Below, piece by piece: positions 35,501 through 47,179 of a stretch of DNA of 64,000 nt. This stretch comes from Pholis gunnellus (taxonomy: Eukaryota > Chordata > Actinopteri > Perciformes > Pholidae), in contig OU342808.1 of assembly GCA_910591455.2 (NCBI GenBank), positions 6,304,447 to 6,368,446 on the forward strand. The letters are read 5' to 3'. Numbering within the stretch: position 1 is the stretch's first letter; each line of letters starts with the position of its first letter. The notes under the pieces were generated by a model. That model ran no database searches. It was not told the origin of the DNA and saw nothing but the letters and a program-made list of their open reading frames with translations. Made by a program: the position numbers and the translations under genes.

Positions 35501-37849
35501 GTGATCCGCCCCCATGGGTCAAACCCATTGGCCAAAACTGAAATTATTATTCATTCGTCATAGAAGCTCGTCAGAGACTCAGTTTTTTTAACAGCAGAGC
35601 AGAGAGACGGCTTCGATATGCCGGCATGGATTATTCTTTTTTTTTTTCGATTTTCATCCAGGAAACATCTAAAAGGTACGGAGAGTTTCAATGTTTATGA
35701 TGATGGGCTGAGTTGATATCTGTGGCAGATCAATAGTAACTTTATAACGGTTTAAAGTAGAATAATTTGGAGGCGATAGTTCGATGCAGTGTGTTCTCCT
35801 CGTGGTCCGGGATATGAAGTGTGTGTGAGAAAGTGGCGTAGATCGCGGCTGGATCGATAACGGAGAACATTGCTCGGCTTCTCCTGGCGAGAAATAGGTG
35901 AAATTGTGGTAGTACTTGTAGTACCTTGAAGTACTTTGTGTATATATATGTTTTTGAGTGATTAAAATAGGTTACATGGTCCATTTGACCAGAATCTCTT
36001 CGTCATGTACGTTTTTGAAATATTTTAAAATATCATTTAATTCGTTCTCAAAAGTGATTTGTACTACATGTGTACACTCTTCGCCCCCCCTCTAGAGCCC
36101 AATTGGGCTCTGCTCGGGATCTAAAGGTTATAAATTACAATGTTTGTCTCACCTCAAAGGCCTTCGTGGTATCACACTCGCTTGTTCACACGAAAAGTGA
36201 TGGAAGTAGTTGTGTGAAGAATTTTAAACGGTCGACAGTGAAAGAATCCCAAAAAATCCTGCACACTGCCGATTACTTGTACCGACTTTATTAATGGTCC
36301 GTAGACCATCAATGGGTCAAATTCTTACAGACCAACAGCGCTGGTGCCATACAACCTGGCCAGAGAAAAAACTAAAGAAACTACCAATCAGAAGGTGCCT
36401 CTAGCAGCTTTATGATCTTTAAGATCCGTCCGCTTTCTCCGTTTTTCTCCGTCTTTTATCCATTCGCTTTTTTTTTTTAAGGCTTTCTAGAGTGCATGGA
36501 CTTTGTGGTGAGGAGGATATTGACAGTGTAAATATTAGCCAATCAGATCCAGGGGATGCCGTTAGTGGATTTTCTACTCCGGCTCATATCTGTATAAATA
36601 GTCGCTTTGACTTTCTGGGATGTTCTATGTCGGTAACCCTCTTCCTATAATGTATTCATGACCGTGTGAACATAAGGAATACAGTCAATGCTCCAGTGAA
36701 TGGAAGATTGAACTCAGCACACCTTTCTGTTGCTCTCGCTTGTCGGCTTATGGAGATGAACATTTTGCATACACAGTTGAATGTTGTTTAGAGCACAATT
36801 TACACTGGGGGGGGGAAATTGCTTACAACATATTTACCCTGCGATGCTAGTGCAGCTCTAGAATTTACTTATTGAAAACTACGGGGCTATATTTCCTATT
36901 GGGCTCCCCGGTTGGCTGTTTTGCATGAGACGGCCATGGACGCAATCCACACTTAACTTCTTTACTACCACAGTATGCCATTTTATCGGCGGTTGCAGGG
37001 CTAGACAAACATGCCTGCTGGAAGCAATATTTCAAAAACACGGGCCCCTTTCTCACATCGTCTTTATTCTAAATCGCACGAGGGAGTTGTGTAATAAATC
37101 TCCAGAGGGTTCCCACACAGGCGAAACAAAACAAGCAGCCCTCGTCTGCTATCCACCAAGGGATACAAAAAAAACATATTGCTCCTGGTTACAACAAAGT
37201 AGAGACAAAAGGATTGTTTGCAATATGAAAAATGGATTATTGAGGGAGTTAAATCAGTGGCTTAATTTCCACAAGGCCAAGATATAGTAATTTATCAAAG
37301 ATTTCTCTCTTTGTACACAGTAATCGCCCTCTACCCATAACTCTCACTTATGACTTCATATTGTCAATATTCTCTAAAGTACGTGCCTCTCACTTTAAAA
37401 CCCCTAAGCTGCCAACCTCCACCGCGCTGTAATTATTTTCCCTCTCATCCACCCGCCTCATCCCTCCTCTGCCTGTCTCATACTTCTCTCTCACCGCAGC
37501 ATAAGGCTACTTAACACCATCTTAACTCCAGTGATAAACAACAGACTAGTCATTCCTCAATCAATCAGCATCCCTCCATCCCGGCTCTCGGAGCCTCTGA
37601 GGCAGTGCAATTTCCCAGTCCTCTGGAGCTCTGATTTACTCCCCCCCTCCCCTCACCCGTCTGTCCGGGCTGATTCTCTCCACGCCGCTTTTCTCTCCGC
37701 ACTAAATCAGTGCTGTGTCAGCTTCTCTTCTCCCCGGCTCTGTCCGTACGTTAATCTGAGAAACACTCCGGTCTCACATCTTCCCAGCATCCCACACAAA
37801 CAACCCCTTCTTTCACACTCGTGTCTCTGCAGATAAAGCAGGAATATTC
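32561..37849. other. No recognisable gene
   Basis: Frames are short and unrelated. A run of 12 A lies near 33.31 kb, a small TATG/TA-rich stretch at 35.33-35.36 kb, and a short palindrome ATGGTC-CGTA-GACCAT at about 36.29 kb. The part at 33.93-34.03 kb also resembles conserved non-coding DNA. Confidence 0.4.
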
Positions 37850-38560
37850 CTAAAATTCTAGTTAAATTATACTACTAAAGCAACTGAGAAGGGCTCATGC
37901 ATATTTAATAGTACCTTGAATATCAATCTGGCGGAATTTAATAAGAGAAAGCGAAATTCATTATCCTGTGCGGATTTTGATTAAGTTGCCCTCAAAAGAC
38001 TTCATGAGCGCTGCTTAGTGCAGAAATAAAGGATTCAACACACACAATACTATTAGATGCTACCTTGGGCTGTTCCTGCTGTGCCATGCCTCCTCGATTA
38101 GCCTTAAAAAAAAAATACTGGGATGAAAAACGCCAAAAACAATCATCAATTTGCTATTTGAAAGAAAGTAGTTTTAGCCCGCAGCCTCTGTCTCAAAAGA
38201 ATCGAATTAACTAAAACTTCTGATATTACATTTCTCAGCCAATTTAATCACCGCAGTACAAGGAGAAGAGAGCGAGAAAGAAAAGACAACGGCGAGTAAT
38301 TGGAAAAACTATCTTACTGGGGGAAAGCACACCGCCTTTCCGCCTCTTCAGCACACTCGGTGTACGTCCAGAACCTTTGCCGTGCTCATCGCTCTCACTG
38401 ATGAGCTTAAGATCCTGCCCAAACTTAAACCAACCAGCACGCAGCGTGTGTTACGAGTCCGAAATGAACAGTATAAAAATTGCTTTAGATGAAATTATTA
38501 TATTTGTGGCCAAAATAAATACTATTAGCAATCCCAATAAAGACTATAAAAACCTTGGAT
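37850..38560. other. Candidate conserved non-coding island
   Basis: Homeodomain-type cores and AT-rich but complex words (CATGCATATTTAATAGTACC, GGCGGAATTTAATAAGAG, GATTTTGATTAAGTTGCCC) run for several hundred bases with no repeat signature. This is suggestive of a developmental enhancer but unverified. Confidence 0.25.
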
Positions 38561-38717
38561 GATAGTGTGTTCAGCTTTTCAACGGCTCATATACTGCTCT
38601 GAAACGCCTTTTGATTTCCCTGCAACAGCAGCGCCGACGCTCTGTAAAATCACATGTTTACTCTGATAAAGTGTATTTAACAGTACCTCCATCTCACTAC
38701 TATGTTGAATACACTTA

Positions 38718-38762
38718 ATGTGAGTCGCTTTGGATAAAAACGTCTGCTAAATGACTAATGTA
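38718..38762 (+). repeat. SINE/LINE tail motif
   Basis: GTGAGTCGCTTTGGATAAAA followed by ACGTCTGCTAAATGACTAATG is the 3' tail shared by many teleost SINEs and their partner L2-clade LINEs. The upstream body was not recognised, so this is the 3' end of a decayed copy. Confidence 0.6.
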
Positions 38763-40154
38763 CTGCTGAAGTTCTTCTTCTTACATCCTTTTTTGGTGGC
38801 ATGTCTCCCATTCTTGGCCATGTGCCAGAGTATTTGCAACTGGCACATCATCTGCCCTTATATGGTGTTTAGGGGCCGTTATGTTGTGCTAATGAGAAAA
38901 ACAATCGGCAACACGTCTATAAATTATGATAGAGTGGGACGCAACATGCAGCACACCTGGGTGAGAGCAGATCGGGAGTTGACTTCACAGAAAATGGAAG
39001 AGGAATAGAAGAGAATGTGGCTGCAAAAATCCCCCGTATTAATACGATACGCCAACAAGAATCTGTGCGATTGTGTGTCCTCTTTACGGTTTCGGTTAGG
39101 GGCTAGGAAATGCATAATGTCGAAAAGGATCCTTACACGTAAAGAAAGATAAGTGTGAGTGTGAGTGTGGGAGAGATAATCTGAATGAAAAATAGTTTTC
39201 TTTCTCTGGGACTAACAAAAAGCCCAATTTCCATGAAATTACATGCATCAGTATTGAATGGGACAATGACGTACTCAGTATGACGGCAACACGAAACACA
39301 ATTTACATTTTTCTCGACTGCTTTTTAACGTTTTGCTTCGCACTGATGCATCAGTGACATTACAGCAATCTGGGGTGTTCTTTTCTAAATCAAATGAAAT
39401 GACAACATGTGCCACTTGTGAGCTTCTGGGCAGGTAATGATTTGTAAACTGAGACATAGCTGGTGATCAAAATCGGGTATGAAAGTTGCCGTTGATGTGA
39501 TGAAAACTATTTCCGTGATTTAATAGCATTCGGATGTGCTGTGCGATTCAGAATGACGCCACTGACTTTAATTGATTCAAAATGTTTTAGTGCCCCGTGA
39601 ATCAGCGCGAGCCCGTGACGCTTGTAAAAGGAATATTGTAGCTGCTATAAATGTGTGGCAAGAGACTCATTTTGCACTCCGGTGCTCCTCAGATATGACG
39701 GTAACGTTGTGCCTCTTTCCTGAGCGAGCAATGGCAGATGTAGAGCACACAAAAATATATTTTATAAATTATAATCAGGGGTTTGTTTGAGCAAACAAGA
39801 ATAAGATATTATTCATATTTAGATGCAATAATAACCCCTCTCACTCAGTTTTACTCATGTGCCTTCTCAAAAGAGCGCTTAGTGTCCTGTATAGAAGCAA
39901 GATTTTCTTTAAATTTGTCACCCGTCCTCCGACCAGACTGTCCTTCTATGTTGATGGAAACAGGAGGCAAAGCTGCAGAAAAGAATTGCTAGGAAGCATA
40001 ATGATGCTACAAAAGGCAAACAGATAAGCAAAGGCCATTTATTGGCCTTGTTTGTTCTTTCTGTGTTTTTTTCTGCTGTGCTTCCTCATTGAAAGAAGAC
40101 AATGATAAACATTCTGAACCTGCCAGCACTGGCTTTGGAACAAATGGACTGGCC
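38763..40154. other. No recognisable gene
   Basis: Nothing was identified beyond short chance frames and a small (GTGTGA)n-like stretch near 39.15 kb. Confidence 0.4.
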
Positions 40155-40285
40155 AACCCATCCAGCCATTCATTTTCCTCTGCTTATCCAGGGTCCTTGT
40201 CATGGTGGCAGCATGCCTTCTACCCAACTCAACGCTCTCCTCCAGCTATTCCTCAGGGACCCCCAGGTGTTCACAGGTCAGAAGT
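40155..40285 (-). pseudogene. 3' end of a LINE, minus strand
   Basis: CCATCCAGCCATTCATTTTCC, CTCTGCTTATCCAGGGTCC and GGTGGCAGCATGCC are the inverse of the fish LINE tail that ends GCGGAAGAGGATGGATGG. Further words (CTCCAGCTATTCCTCAGGGA, CCCAGGTGTTCACAGG) match the inverse of the last coding segment. Only about 130 bases remain, so it is a heavily truncated copy. It is probably of the same group as 18178-18482. Confidence 0.6.
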
Positions 40286-40953
40286 GATACGAGTGCTGCA
40301 GGAATTTGTCCTGAAACCCGGAAATGAGCACTTCTGGTTCCCTCGTCTCAAAGTCAATGGGTTTTTGGTTCAATGCCTGACACAAGGTCTGTGGTCAACA
40401 CAAGTTTAAGAGATAACACCCCTCTCATGAATTTCGAAGCTTTTTACGTGATTTAAACAAGGTTAATGGTGGCTAAAAAAGACTTCTAAACATCTCGTCG
40501 ACTAGTCCGCTTTCACAGCCTACTTGTGTTTTCTCTCGCTCATGCAACCCCGGTATAGTTAGTTAGCTTTTTACTTCTGCCATTTGCATAAACCCTTCAA
40601 AAACAATAAAGAGTAGTGTTCATGTGCTGAACAAAACATGAAAGTATCATAAATGTTTGCTTGCCACGAAGCATATTTTATTATTACAAACCCTGCAACT
40701 CCAGGACGCATCCTGACCAGTGGTGTAACGGCCCAAAGACATCCAATCCCGATGCTTTCAAGTCCCACATCCCTGACAATGCTATTATCATGTGTTCAAA
40801 TTAGGACTTCTGTCTTTCGTATAATCGTGTTGTACGCTCATGATGACTTTATCACGTTACGTGCTGTACAAAACATCGGTAGAGTATTGCCCGTAGAAGC
40901 CACGGAGGATCTTTGTTTGAATCGATCTAGAAGGAACAGCGTAATAGCTAGAG
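40286..40953. other. No recognisable gene
   Basis: Short frames only. The hAT element that follows duplicated AGCTAGAG at the end of this stretch. Confidence 0.4.
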
Positions 40954-41832
40954 CAGGGGTGGCCAACCAGTCAGAGACCAAGAGCCACATTTTTTACTGT
41001 GTTACTGCAAAGAGCCACATCATACACATGGGCACACATGAACATCACCCTATCCCTTCCTCACACACACACATATCTTTGCTCAGCCAGATTTATTGTA
41101 AATGTCACACACCAACATGATAATGACAGAAATGGACTCCTAAGACCACAGGCCAGTCATTTTCAACAATGAACATTGTGTACACTGTCTCACACAGACA
41201 AACTCTCAGTTCAACCAAGTCCACAAACAAAAATATAATAATTTACAATAGTGTTTTTCTTTTACTATGCATGTTACTTAGTGGGACTTCTGGCATTCCT
41301 TGCCTTGAACAATCCTCTTCAAATCTGGCTTGTATTCCGTTGTTGCCACTCGAAGCAATTCTTTCACATGTCAGTCAGAACAGATCGATGCTTTGATTTC
41401 ACGTGTTTCAGGGTAGAAAACACAGACTCGCAGACGTATGTTGACCCAAACATTGACAGTATCTTAAGCGCAGCCCGTTTGACATTGGGGTATTTTTTCA
41501 TTGGCACACTTTTCCAGAACTCAATGGTCCCGTCCCTTAAAGCAGGTTTGAGTTGGTCCTCCTCACAAAGATCGATCATCTCCAACTCAGCCGCATCCTC
41601 ATCTGTGACTAGCGGGGCTTTCAAACAGTCCGTCTCGGCGTTAAATGGGTCAACGAGGAACGTAATCTGTGGCCGCACATGCGCGTTTGACGAAAATACC
41701 GTATTTAACTCAAGCCAAGCGAACACGCACATTAAAAAAACACAAATACAAACTTCGATATGAACGTAAGAGCCGCATGAAACCGGGCAAAGAGCCGCAT
41801 GCGGCTCGGGAGCCGCGGGTTGGCCACCCCTG
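40954..41832 (-). mobile_element. hAT element, internal-deletion derivative
   Basis: The ends are CAGGGGTGGCCAACC and its exact inverse GGTTGGCCACCCCTG. The flanking 8 bases are identical, AGCTAGAG at 40946-40953 and 41833-41840, a perfect hAT target duplication. At 879 bp it is far shorter than an autonomous element and keeps only the 3' part of the transposase gene on the minus strand. The reading joins leader-like sequence directly to C-terminal coding sequence, which suggests an internal deletion. The intact duplication implies a fairly recent insertion. Confidence 0.93.
41278..41732 (-). pseudogene. hAT transposase C-terminal (hATC dimerisation) fragment
   Basis: A 122-residue open frame (41732 to 41364) reads as the C-terminus of a hAT transposase close to the GTF2IRD2/ZBED-like group. 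Blocks include TFLVDPFNAETDC, EFWKSVPMKKYPNVKRAA and LKILSMFGSTYVCESVFSTL, the last being the hATC dimerisation core. A small deletion causes a frameshift at about 41365. Beyond it the original frame continues as VKELLRVATTEYKPDLKRIV and ends in a TAA at 41278-41280. The N-terminal BED finger and the catalytic core are absent. The ATG at 41732 is probably accidental, contributed by leader sequence. Confidence 0.88.
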
Positions 41833-43006
41833 AGCTAGAGCCTTCGGCAAAAAGCAAAGGTTCCCGTTATTTTTTTTGAATTTAGGACACAACTTCAATA
41901 CGTTTATCAATTATTCTGGTTTCATGACTTACATAAGCGTTTAGCTTGGGTTGTACAGATTTTAGGGATATGAAGCATTTGAAGATACTCACAATAAGCA
42001 ATAATACTAATGTAGGCACCATTTCTACGGCACAGTTTAAAGGGTTAAAGTTTTTATCCAAAGCTAGCACCAAATTGTGCAGGTTCATTTAAGGCGGACT
42101 GACCGTTAAGGTGGACCAGCTATTCCCATTTTAGTGGCAAGCCGGTTTTGACCAGCAACCAGACCAACAAAAGGATTTACTTTTCAGTTTTTTTAATAAA
42201 AACAATAGATCGTTTTTCATCTAAATGATTGGAAGAGCCCCCCCAAAAAAAATGATATTGTCTCCTATTGATCACAGGCCCCTGAATTGAAATCGTATCA
42301 TGACACACATTTTAAAATATTGCAAATATTGTATCGTCGTCCAATAATAAATATAATAGCGTATTCTGATGAAACTTGTGATTCACCCCTCGTACTGACA
42401 TTGACTTGAAATACATAGCATTTTATCTTTTGTATTTTTCTGCACTATATCCACATGCTCTCAGTAATTCCTTCAGATCTGCTTCTCTCGTGCTGGGAAC
42501 TTCACCTTTCACCCTACAGTAGCGTGATTAGAGCAAAGCAAGACACCAGACTCAAAAAAGCAGCTGTCAACCTAACGGAGACGGAAAACAGAGTTGGACA
42601 TGACACTTAGCACAATGCCATTAGTGCCCCGTCTCCACTCACGCATGCACACACAAACACAAAGTTGAGAGCCCTGTGCAGCAGCTGATTAATGTCATGG
42701 GAATACAGAAAGCCAACAACCCCCCCCCCCCCCCCCCCATAAGAATAGCATGGCAAAATAATGCTTTGGTGGGTGATTGACTGTTAAAGAATGTAAGCAA
42801 AAGAACAACTAGATCACAGGATTATATGAGTGCAAAGAAATCTAAATTACATTACTTGTATCGACCAGTTTAGCTGCAACTGAAGGTAATCTAGGTAAAG
42901 GTCTCCTTTACGCTGTTTATGTGAGAACTGCAGAGGCCGGGAGCACTTTTTTATTTGACATGAATGTCTTTGTCAGCAGTATTAGCACCAATATATTAGG
43001 GCTGCA
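41833..43006. other. No recognisable gene
   Basis: The (C)19 run at 42720-42738 is the only clear feature. The phrase GGTGGACCAGCTATTCCC at about 42.11 kb also occurs at about 10.55 kb. Confidence 0.4.
42720..42738 (+). repeat. C homopolymer (19)
   Basis: An uninterrupted run of C. Confidence 0.95.
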
Positions 43007-43330
43007 TCTAACGACTATTTTCATATGAATTCATTGTTTGATATTAATAGAGGGAATTATGAGCTGTTTAACTTCCTTACACTACGTTAACACTGAGCAG
43101 CTTATAATACATAATTAAAACTTCTAATGCTAAGATTTTTCTTTTTTTTAGCAAAACAAGCACAAATAAAAATACAATCTTTTATTTCCTAAACATTTGA
43201 ATTTAGTGTTTTATGCAACTAACCCCTGTAGATGACAATAATGATAGTATTTTTCAGGAAATGGAGCAAAAAAAAGGTTAGTCTGGAGCCTCGCAGTCAA
43301 TTATAGTCCGGAATCGGCAAAAATCGGAAT
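43000..43330. repeat. GGGCTGCA-type hAT MITE-like segment with shared internal blocks
   Basis: TTAGGGCTGCATCTAACGAC and TATTTTCAT form a typical fish hAT MITE start. Further right, a 32-base block at 43172 matches 30891-30922 at 31 positions, and GTTAGTCTGGAGCCTCGC at 43278 matches a block near 56.44 kb. This is probably a patchwork of related or nested copies. The right end is unclear. Confidence 0.45.
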
Positions 43331-44659
43331 AGACTGGTTAGACTACAAAAAAGAAACGGAAATAGTAATTGGCCAAGAAAAATATAAGATTGAAGATATA
43401 CAACCAATGCCCCGGGTCCCCCTAGCGGTAGATATATCCTGTATATCTATATCTATATACACACACACACATTATACATGCATATATCATACAAATGTAT
43501 GTTGCAGAAAAACACATCTTAATTGTGAAACTGCATGGGTGCAAAGTTACATCCAAACAACAAAAAGAAGATAGCAAATTACAACCAAACAGCCATTGAG
43601 ATTTGGGAACACTGAGTAATGAAAAGCCGACCCATGGGAATCCTTTTTAATCACATAAAAATAATGGCAAATTTGCTTCCCCCAGCACCAAATCAGATAA
43701 ACCGTTCTAATAGCAGGCCTGCTCTCCGGGATCAAGCCAAGCAATTTATCAGGGATATGTGTAAACATTCTAACAAATGCACTGTGGCTCCCAAGCGGTG
43801 CAGCGTAGTGTTGAGATGACTGCCACAGAAACCGAAGAACAGAGGGAGAAGAAAAGGAGACAAATTAATAAAAGGGAGACGAGCGCGTTAAGAAGAGGAC
43901 AGCGAAATTGAAAACGGCGAGGTAGAATGAGAGACATTACGAAAACACCACTAGAGTGTTGATTCGGTAGAGGTATGAAGCCACTCGTGCACTATTAAAA
44001 AGCAGACTCCTGCCGGGATATTGAAACAAATAAACACTCCACAAGCCTCTCCAAACCACACAGCTGTGATGGTAGTGCAGGCACTACGCCGTGAAGTGGC
44101 AGAAACAATGCACAAACAAAGCGCCACAAAGCGTACGGTCCACGGAGGTCACCGGTGTGGAAGTGAATTGACGTCAGCGAGTCCTTGACGCACAACAGAC
44201 TTCGCTCCTCTGAAATGCACTCTCGGCTCATGAGAGCTGAGGGTCTACCTACACCTGTGCCGCTGAGAAAAATGCTTTGCTGATGTATTGCTGCAGACTT
44301 TATGGATAAAAAGGAAAATATTGATTTTCACAGACATCCGTCAGTATCATTCGTCCCGTCTTCTCGGTTTACAAAAATGTGCCAAGTTTTAAGATTTGTG
44401 GCAAACTAAGCTTTTCTTTTCTTTTCTTTTAGCTTCTTTAGCCGAGGGTTACGTTGCGCCTCTACTTTATGAAGGTTAATAAAATAACAACAACAGGGAG
44501 GCTCCGTAGTCTGCACCAAGACGGCAACAACTTTATTACTCCAACCTTGTCAAACACAGCGCATCACCGCTTCACTCCTCCCGTTGGACCCTTCACAGTA
44601 AAATCCCGGACACACACTGGGGCACTTACTAGAGGGCACCTAAAGTATTCAGAGTCTTC
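43331..44659. other. No recognisable gene
   Basis: A short TA/CA-rich stretch lies at 43.44-43.47 kb and a (TTTTC)4 at 44.41-44.43 kb. Otherwise only short frames. Confidence 0.4.
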
Positions 44660-45275
44660 ACTAGGAGGAAACTTAAACTTAATTTTCTGACTGCAACATG
44701 TGGGATTATGCCTATTCGGTATACAGCTCTTTCTGAATATGTTTTATTGCTTCTTTCCCGTTTATGTGCAGCTTAAAGCATTGTACACAAACCAACTAGC
44801 CAAAAGTTGGAGTCGAGATGGAAGCCCACATTTCTGGTCGGAAGGAGAGACGCACCTACTTTAAAGCATTATGAAGGACTTGGATATGAACAGGTTTTGG
44901 GATATGCGAAAATATCGCAACAACGACCTTTTCAAGAAAGTGGTGATGGAAGGAATGAGGGAGGCTGTGTTCACCGCTGGTGGAAAACTTAGAAATAAAA
45001 CATGTTTTGACATAAAGAAGCAAAATGGCACATGCTGCTCCTGCCTATCAACTTTTCCATATGCAGACATTATAAACAACATGTTAGCGTGTCCACCCGT
45101 TAAACACGGCCGAGAGCGGCGTTTACTGACACCGGTGATGAAGATGCAGCATGGGGCTGTTTTATGTCAATCAGAAAATGCACTGCTGTAACAGGAATAT
45201 GTATCTTCATTAGCCACATAAACAGCTTATTAGCAATATTGTATTTTTTTAAATAATTGCAAAAACTTGAATATT
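44660..45275 (+). mobile_element. Harbinger-type element A (decayed, plus orientation)
   Basis: It contains a plus-strand trihelix-like coding remnant (44778-45191) followed by a terminal region (TTAGCCACATAAACAGCTTA, then TTGTATTTTTTTAAATAATT). That region is the inverse of the first part of element B at 45339 (ATACAATA, AATAAGCTGTTTACATGGCT). The left end is poorly defined. A and B together form a large imperfect inverted repeat centred near 45.3 kb. Confidence 0.5.
44778..45191 (+). pseudogene. Trihelix/MADF-like accessory protein remnant (element A)
   Basis: The reading ALYTNQLAKSWSRDGSPHFW with SEGETHLL, a stop (TAA near 44862), then SIMKDLDMNRFWDMRKYRNN and DLFKKVVMEGMREA resembles the Myb/SANT-like trihelix domain of the DNA-binding partner protein of fish PIF/Harbinger transposons. 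The tryptophans and the RKYRN..LFKKV block are the recognisable parts. The rest of the frame, to the stop at 45189, is not recognisable. The copy in element B (minus strand) is a homologue. Confidence 0.55.
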
Positions 45276-45450
45276 TGGTGCATGTGAGTGAGTGACGAGT
45301 TGTCATCAACACGAGTAACAGTTACCTTCACTAACTACGTTTACATCCACCAAATCTACTGGTTATTACCCTTATTGCAAAAAAATACAATATCCATAAT
45401 AAGCTGTTTACATGGCTAATGAAAATGAATAATTCCACTAATATTCCCGT

Positions 45451-45687
45451 TTACATGCAGCCGTACATTTTCTGAATAATGTAAAACGCCACATCCTCAA
45501 CCACCTTCTCTAAAAGGCCGTCGTTTAGATATTTGTGCATATCCCAAAACCTGTTGATATACAATTCCTTCATAATGCTTAGATGCAGGTGTGTTTCTTC
45601 TTCCACCAGCAATGTGGGCTTTTCTTTTGGGCATGCATCTCTACTCCAGCTTTGCAAACTATTGGCAAGTTGGTTTGTGTACAACAC
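45451..45687 (-). pseudogene. Trihelix/MADF-like accessory protein remnant (element B)
   Basis: MLYTNQLANSLQSWSRDACP, then EEETHLHLSIMKELYINRFW and DMHKYLNDGLLEKVVEDVAF, is clearly homologous to the element A reading (LYTNQLAK, ETHLL.SIMKDLDMNRFWDM, RKYRNNDLFKKVV). It lacks internal stops for 78 residues but has lost sequence at its C-terminal side. No transposase accompanies it. Confidence 0.55.
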
Positions 45688-45772
45688 ACTGAGCTGATCG
45701 TAAACAGGAAAGAGATGGTGTTTCGCAAAGTGTCGTAAAAAAAAACGTATTGAGACGCATACTCAGAATGCG

Positions 45773-45775
<3 letters not shown>

Positions 45776-45857
<82 letters not shown>

Positions 45858-45869
45858 TATATATATATA
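45776..45869 (+). repeat. (TA)n microsatellite
   Basis: About 94 bases of TA with a few CTATAT interruptions. Confidence 0.97.
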
Positions 45870-46179
45870 CAAAGAAATGCTAAAAAAAAAAAATAATATC
45901 AGCATATCCCACATGTCGTCATCGGAAAATGACCCATTTGGAATAACGCCCAATTCAGAATATCCAAACGGAATACGAAGTTTACATGAGCCATATTAAA
46001 TTCGGAATATTGTGATATTGGAAATAATAGTGGAATACGAGTGTGCAGGTCTCCACCGCGTCCTCTCTGGTCTGCTGGCCCGTGCTGACCACGGGACAGC
46101 AGACCTAAATTCACTTCCACCTAAGTCCTATTTTTAATTTGTAGATGCAGCTTGAAGGCTTTGTTTGACAAATTATAGT

Positions 46180-46320
46180 TAAAAGATAAACTTGGCAGTG
46201 CTCTCTAGTGGACAAACTATGTAACTACCGCAAACATTTCCCTGGAATTTCTGTGCTACAAATCCACGTTATTATTGGCCAGCATCTACAGCGATACCGA
46301 TTCATCTGTCGGGATCCATT
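46180..46320 (+). repeat. Diverged direct repeat, copy 1
   Basis: TAGTGGACAAACTATGTAA, then TTATTGGCCAGCATCTACAG and CGATACC, recur in order near 47.18-47.33 kb (GGTGGACAAACTATGTAA, TTATTAGCCAACATAAGCAC, CGATATT). These are probably interior pieces of a fish hAT family. Confidence 0.5.
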
Positions 46321-47179
46321 GACAAGCGTAATTCACCCTTCAATCAATATAATCAATAACATGGATGCTCAGTCTATTATCGCATATCACCTCCGGTAAC
46401 TGTTTTTTGCATTTCTCTTCTTCATACGAGCCCTTACACGTCCCGTGTCCCAATGCAATAAGAAACCGGGGTAGGTGACATTGGAGGGGAAACATTCTAC
46501 CAGTAGCACAGTTTGAGATGAACAGTTGTTTACAAGTGTTGCGAGACAGAGGGGTGGACCATGGCACGTGGTGGTTAGGAGTCTGAAGATAAAGAGATAC
46601 TTATAGATGCCTACCCACTGTCTCCTGGCTAGCAAAAGTGTGACGATGAGCAGCTCAGACAGAGAATATCGGCTTTGTGCGAGAGCATGCGCTCGAGGAG
46701 ATTAAAAAAAAAAAAAAAAAGGAGGGCGGCAAAAGAGAGGAAAATACTTCAGACAGTCTCCCTCAAGCCTGTTCCTGTGGTTCTGCAGTCAGCGACACCC
46801 CCTGGAAGAGGGGGGGGGGGGGGACAATCGGCTCTTTGAGTTAGCAGAGACTAAAATAAGCTTAGTGAAGGCTTCACTTCGGACTGAGACTTAATGTTTT
46901 TTAAGTGGTCATTAAAACAGATGTCCTAAATACTCACTCACAGACTTTAAGTTACCGGATCGGTTGCTGTAATGGTCTTCAATGTTGCCGATTCAAATTA
47001 GAAATTAGTTTTTATTATTATTTTTGAACCGGTACTTTTGAAGCTCGTTAAGGACATCAATGCTTGAGCGTCAAAATGTATCAGAAGTATGCATCGACTT
47101 GTATTCTTTTTTTTTTTTAATAAACTAAATATGTACTGAGTGGGGCCCTTTAGTTCAGTTAAATAAATAAAGACACTTG
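46321..47179. other. No recognisable gene
   Basis: A run of 17 A occurs near 46.70 kb and a run of 14 G near 46.81 kb. The sequence near 47.03-47.11 kb has hAT-like phrases (GAACCGGTACTTTTGAAG) but no ends. Confidence 0.35.

Larger units (their letters stand above)
45339..46060 (-). mobile_element. Harbinger-type element B (decayed, minus orientation)
   Basis: Repeated GTTTACATG words at 45339 and 45449 with AATATTC-rich sequence form one terminal region. The other end (45895-46060) has similar AGTTTACATGAGCC and CGGAATATTGTGATATTGG phrases. It carries a minus-strand trihelix remnant (45451-45687). A (TA)n expansion lies inside. The exact outer ends and the 3-bp duplication usual for Harbinger were not established. 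Confidence 0.5.

Noticed and set aside
36283..36300. Palindrome ATGGTC-CGTA-GACCAT as a regulatory operator
   Set aside because: Short palindromes of this size are expected by chance in 64 kb and no supporting context was found.
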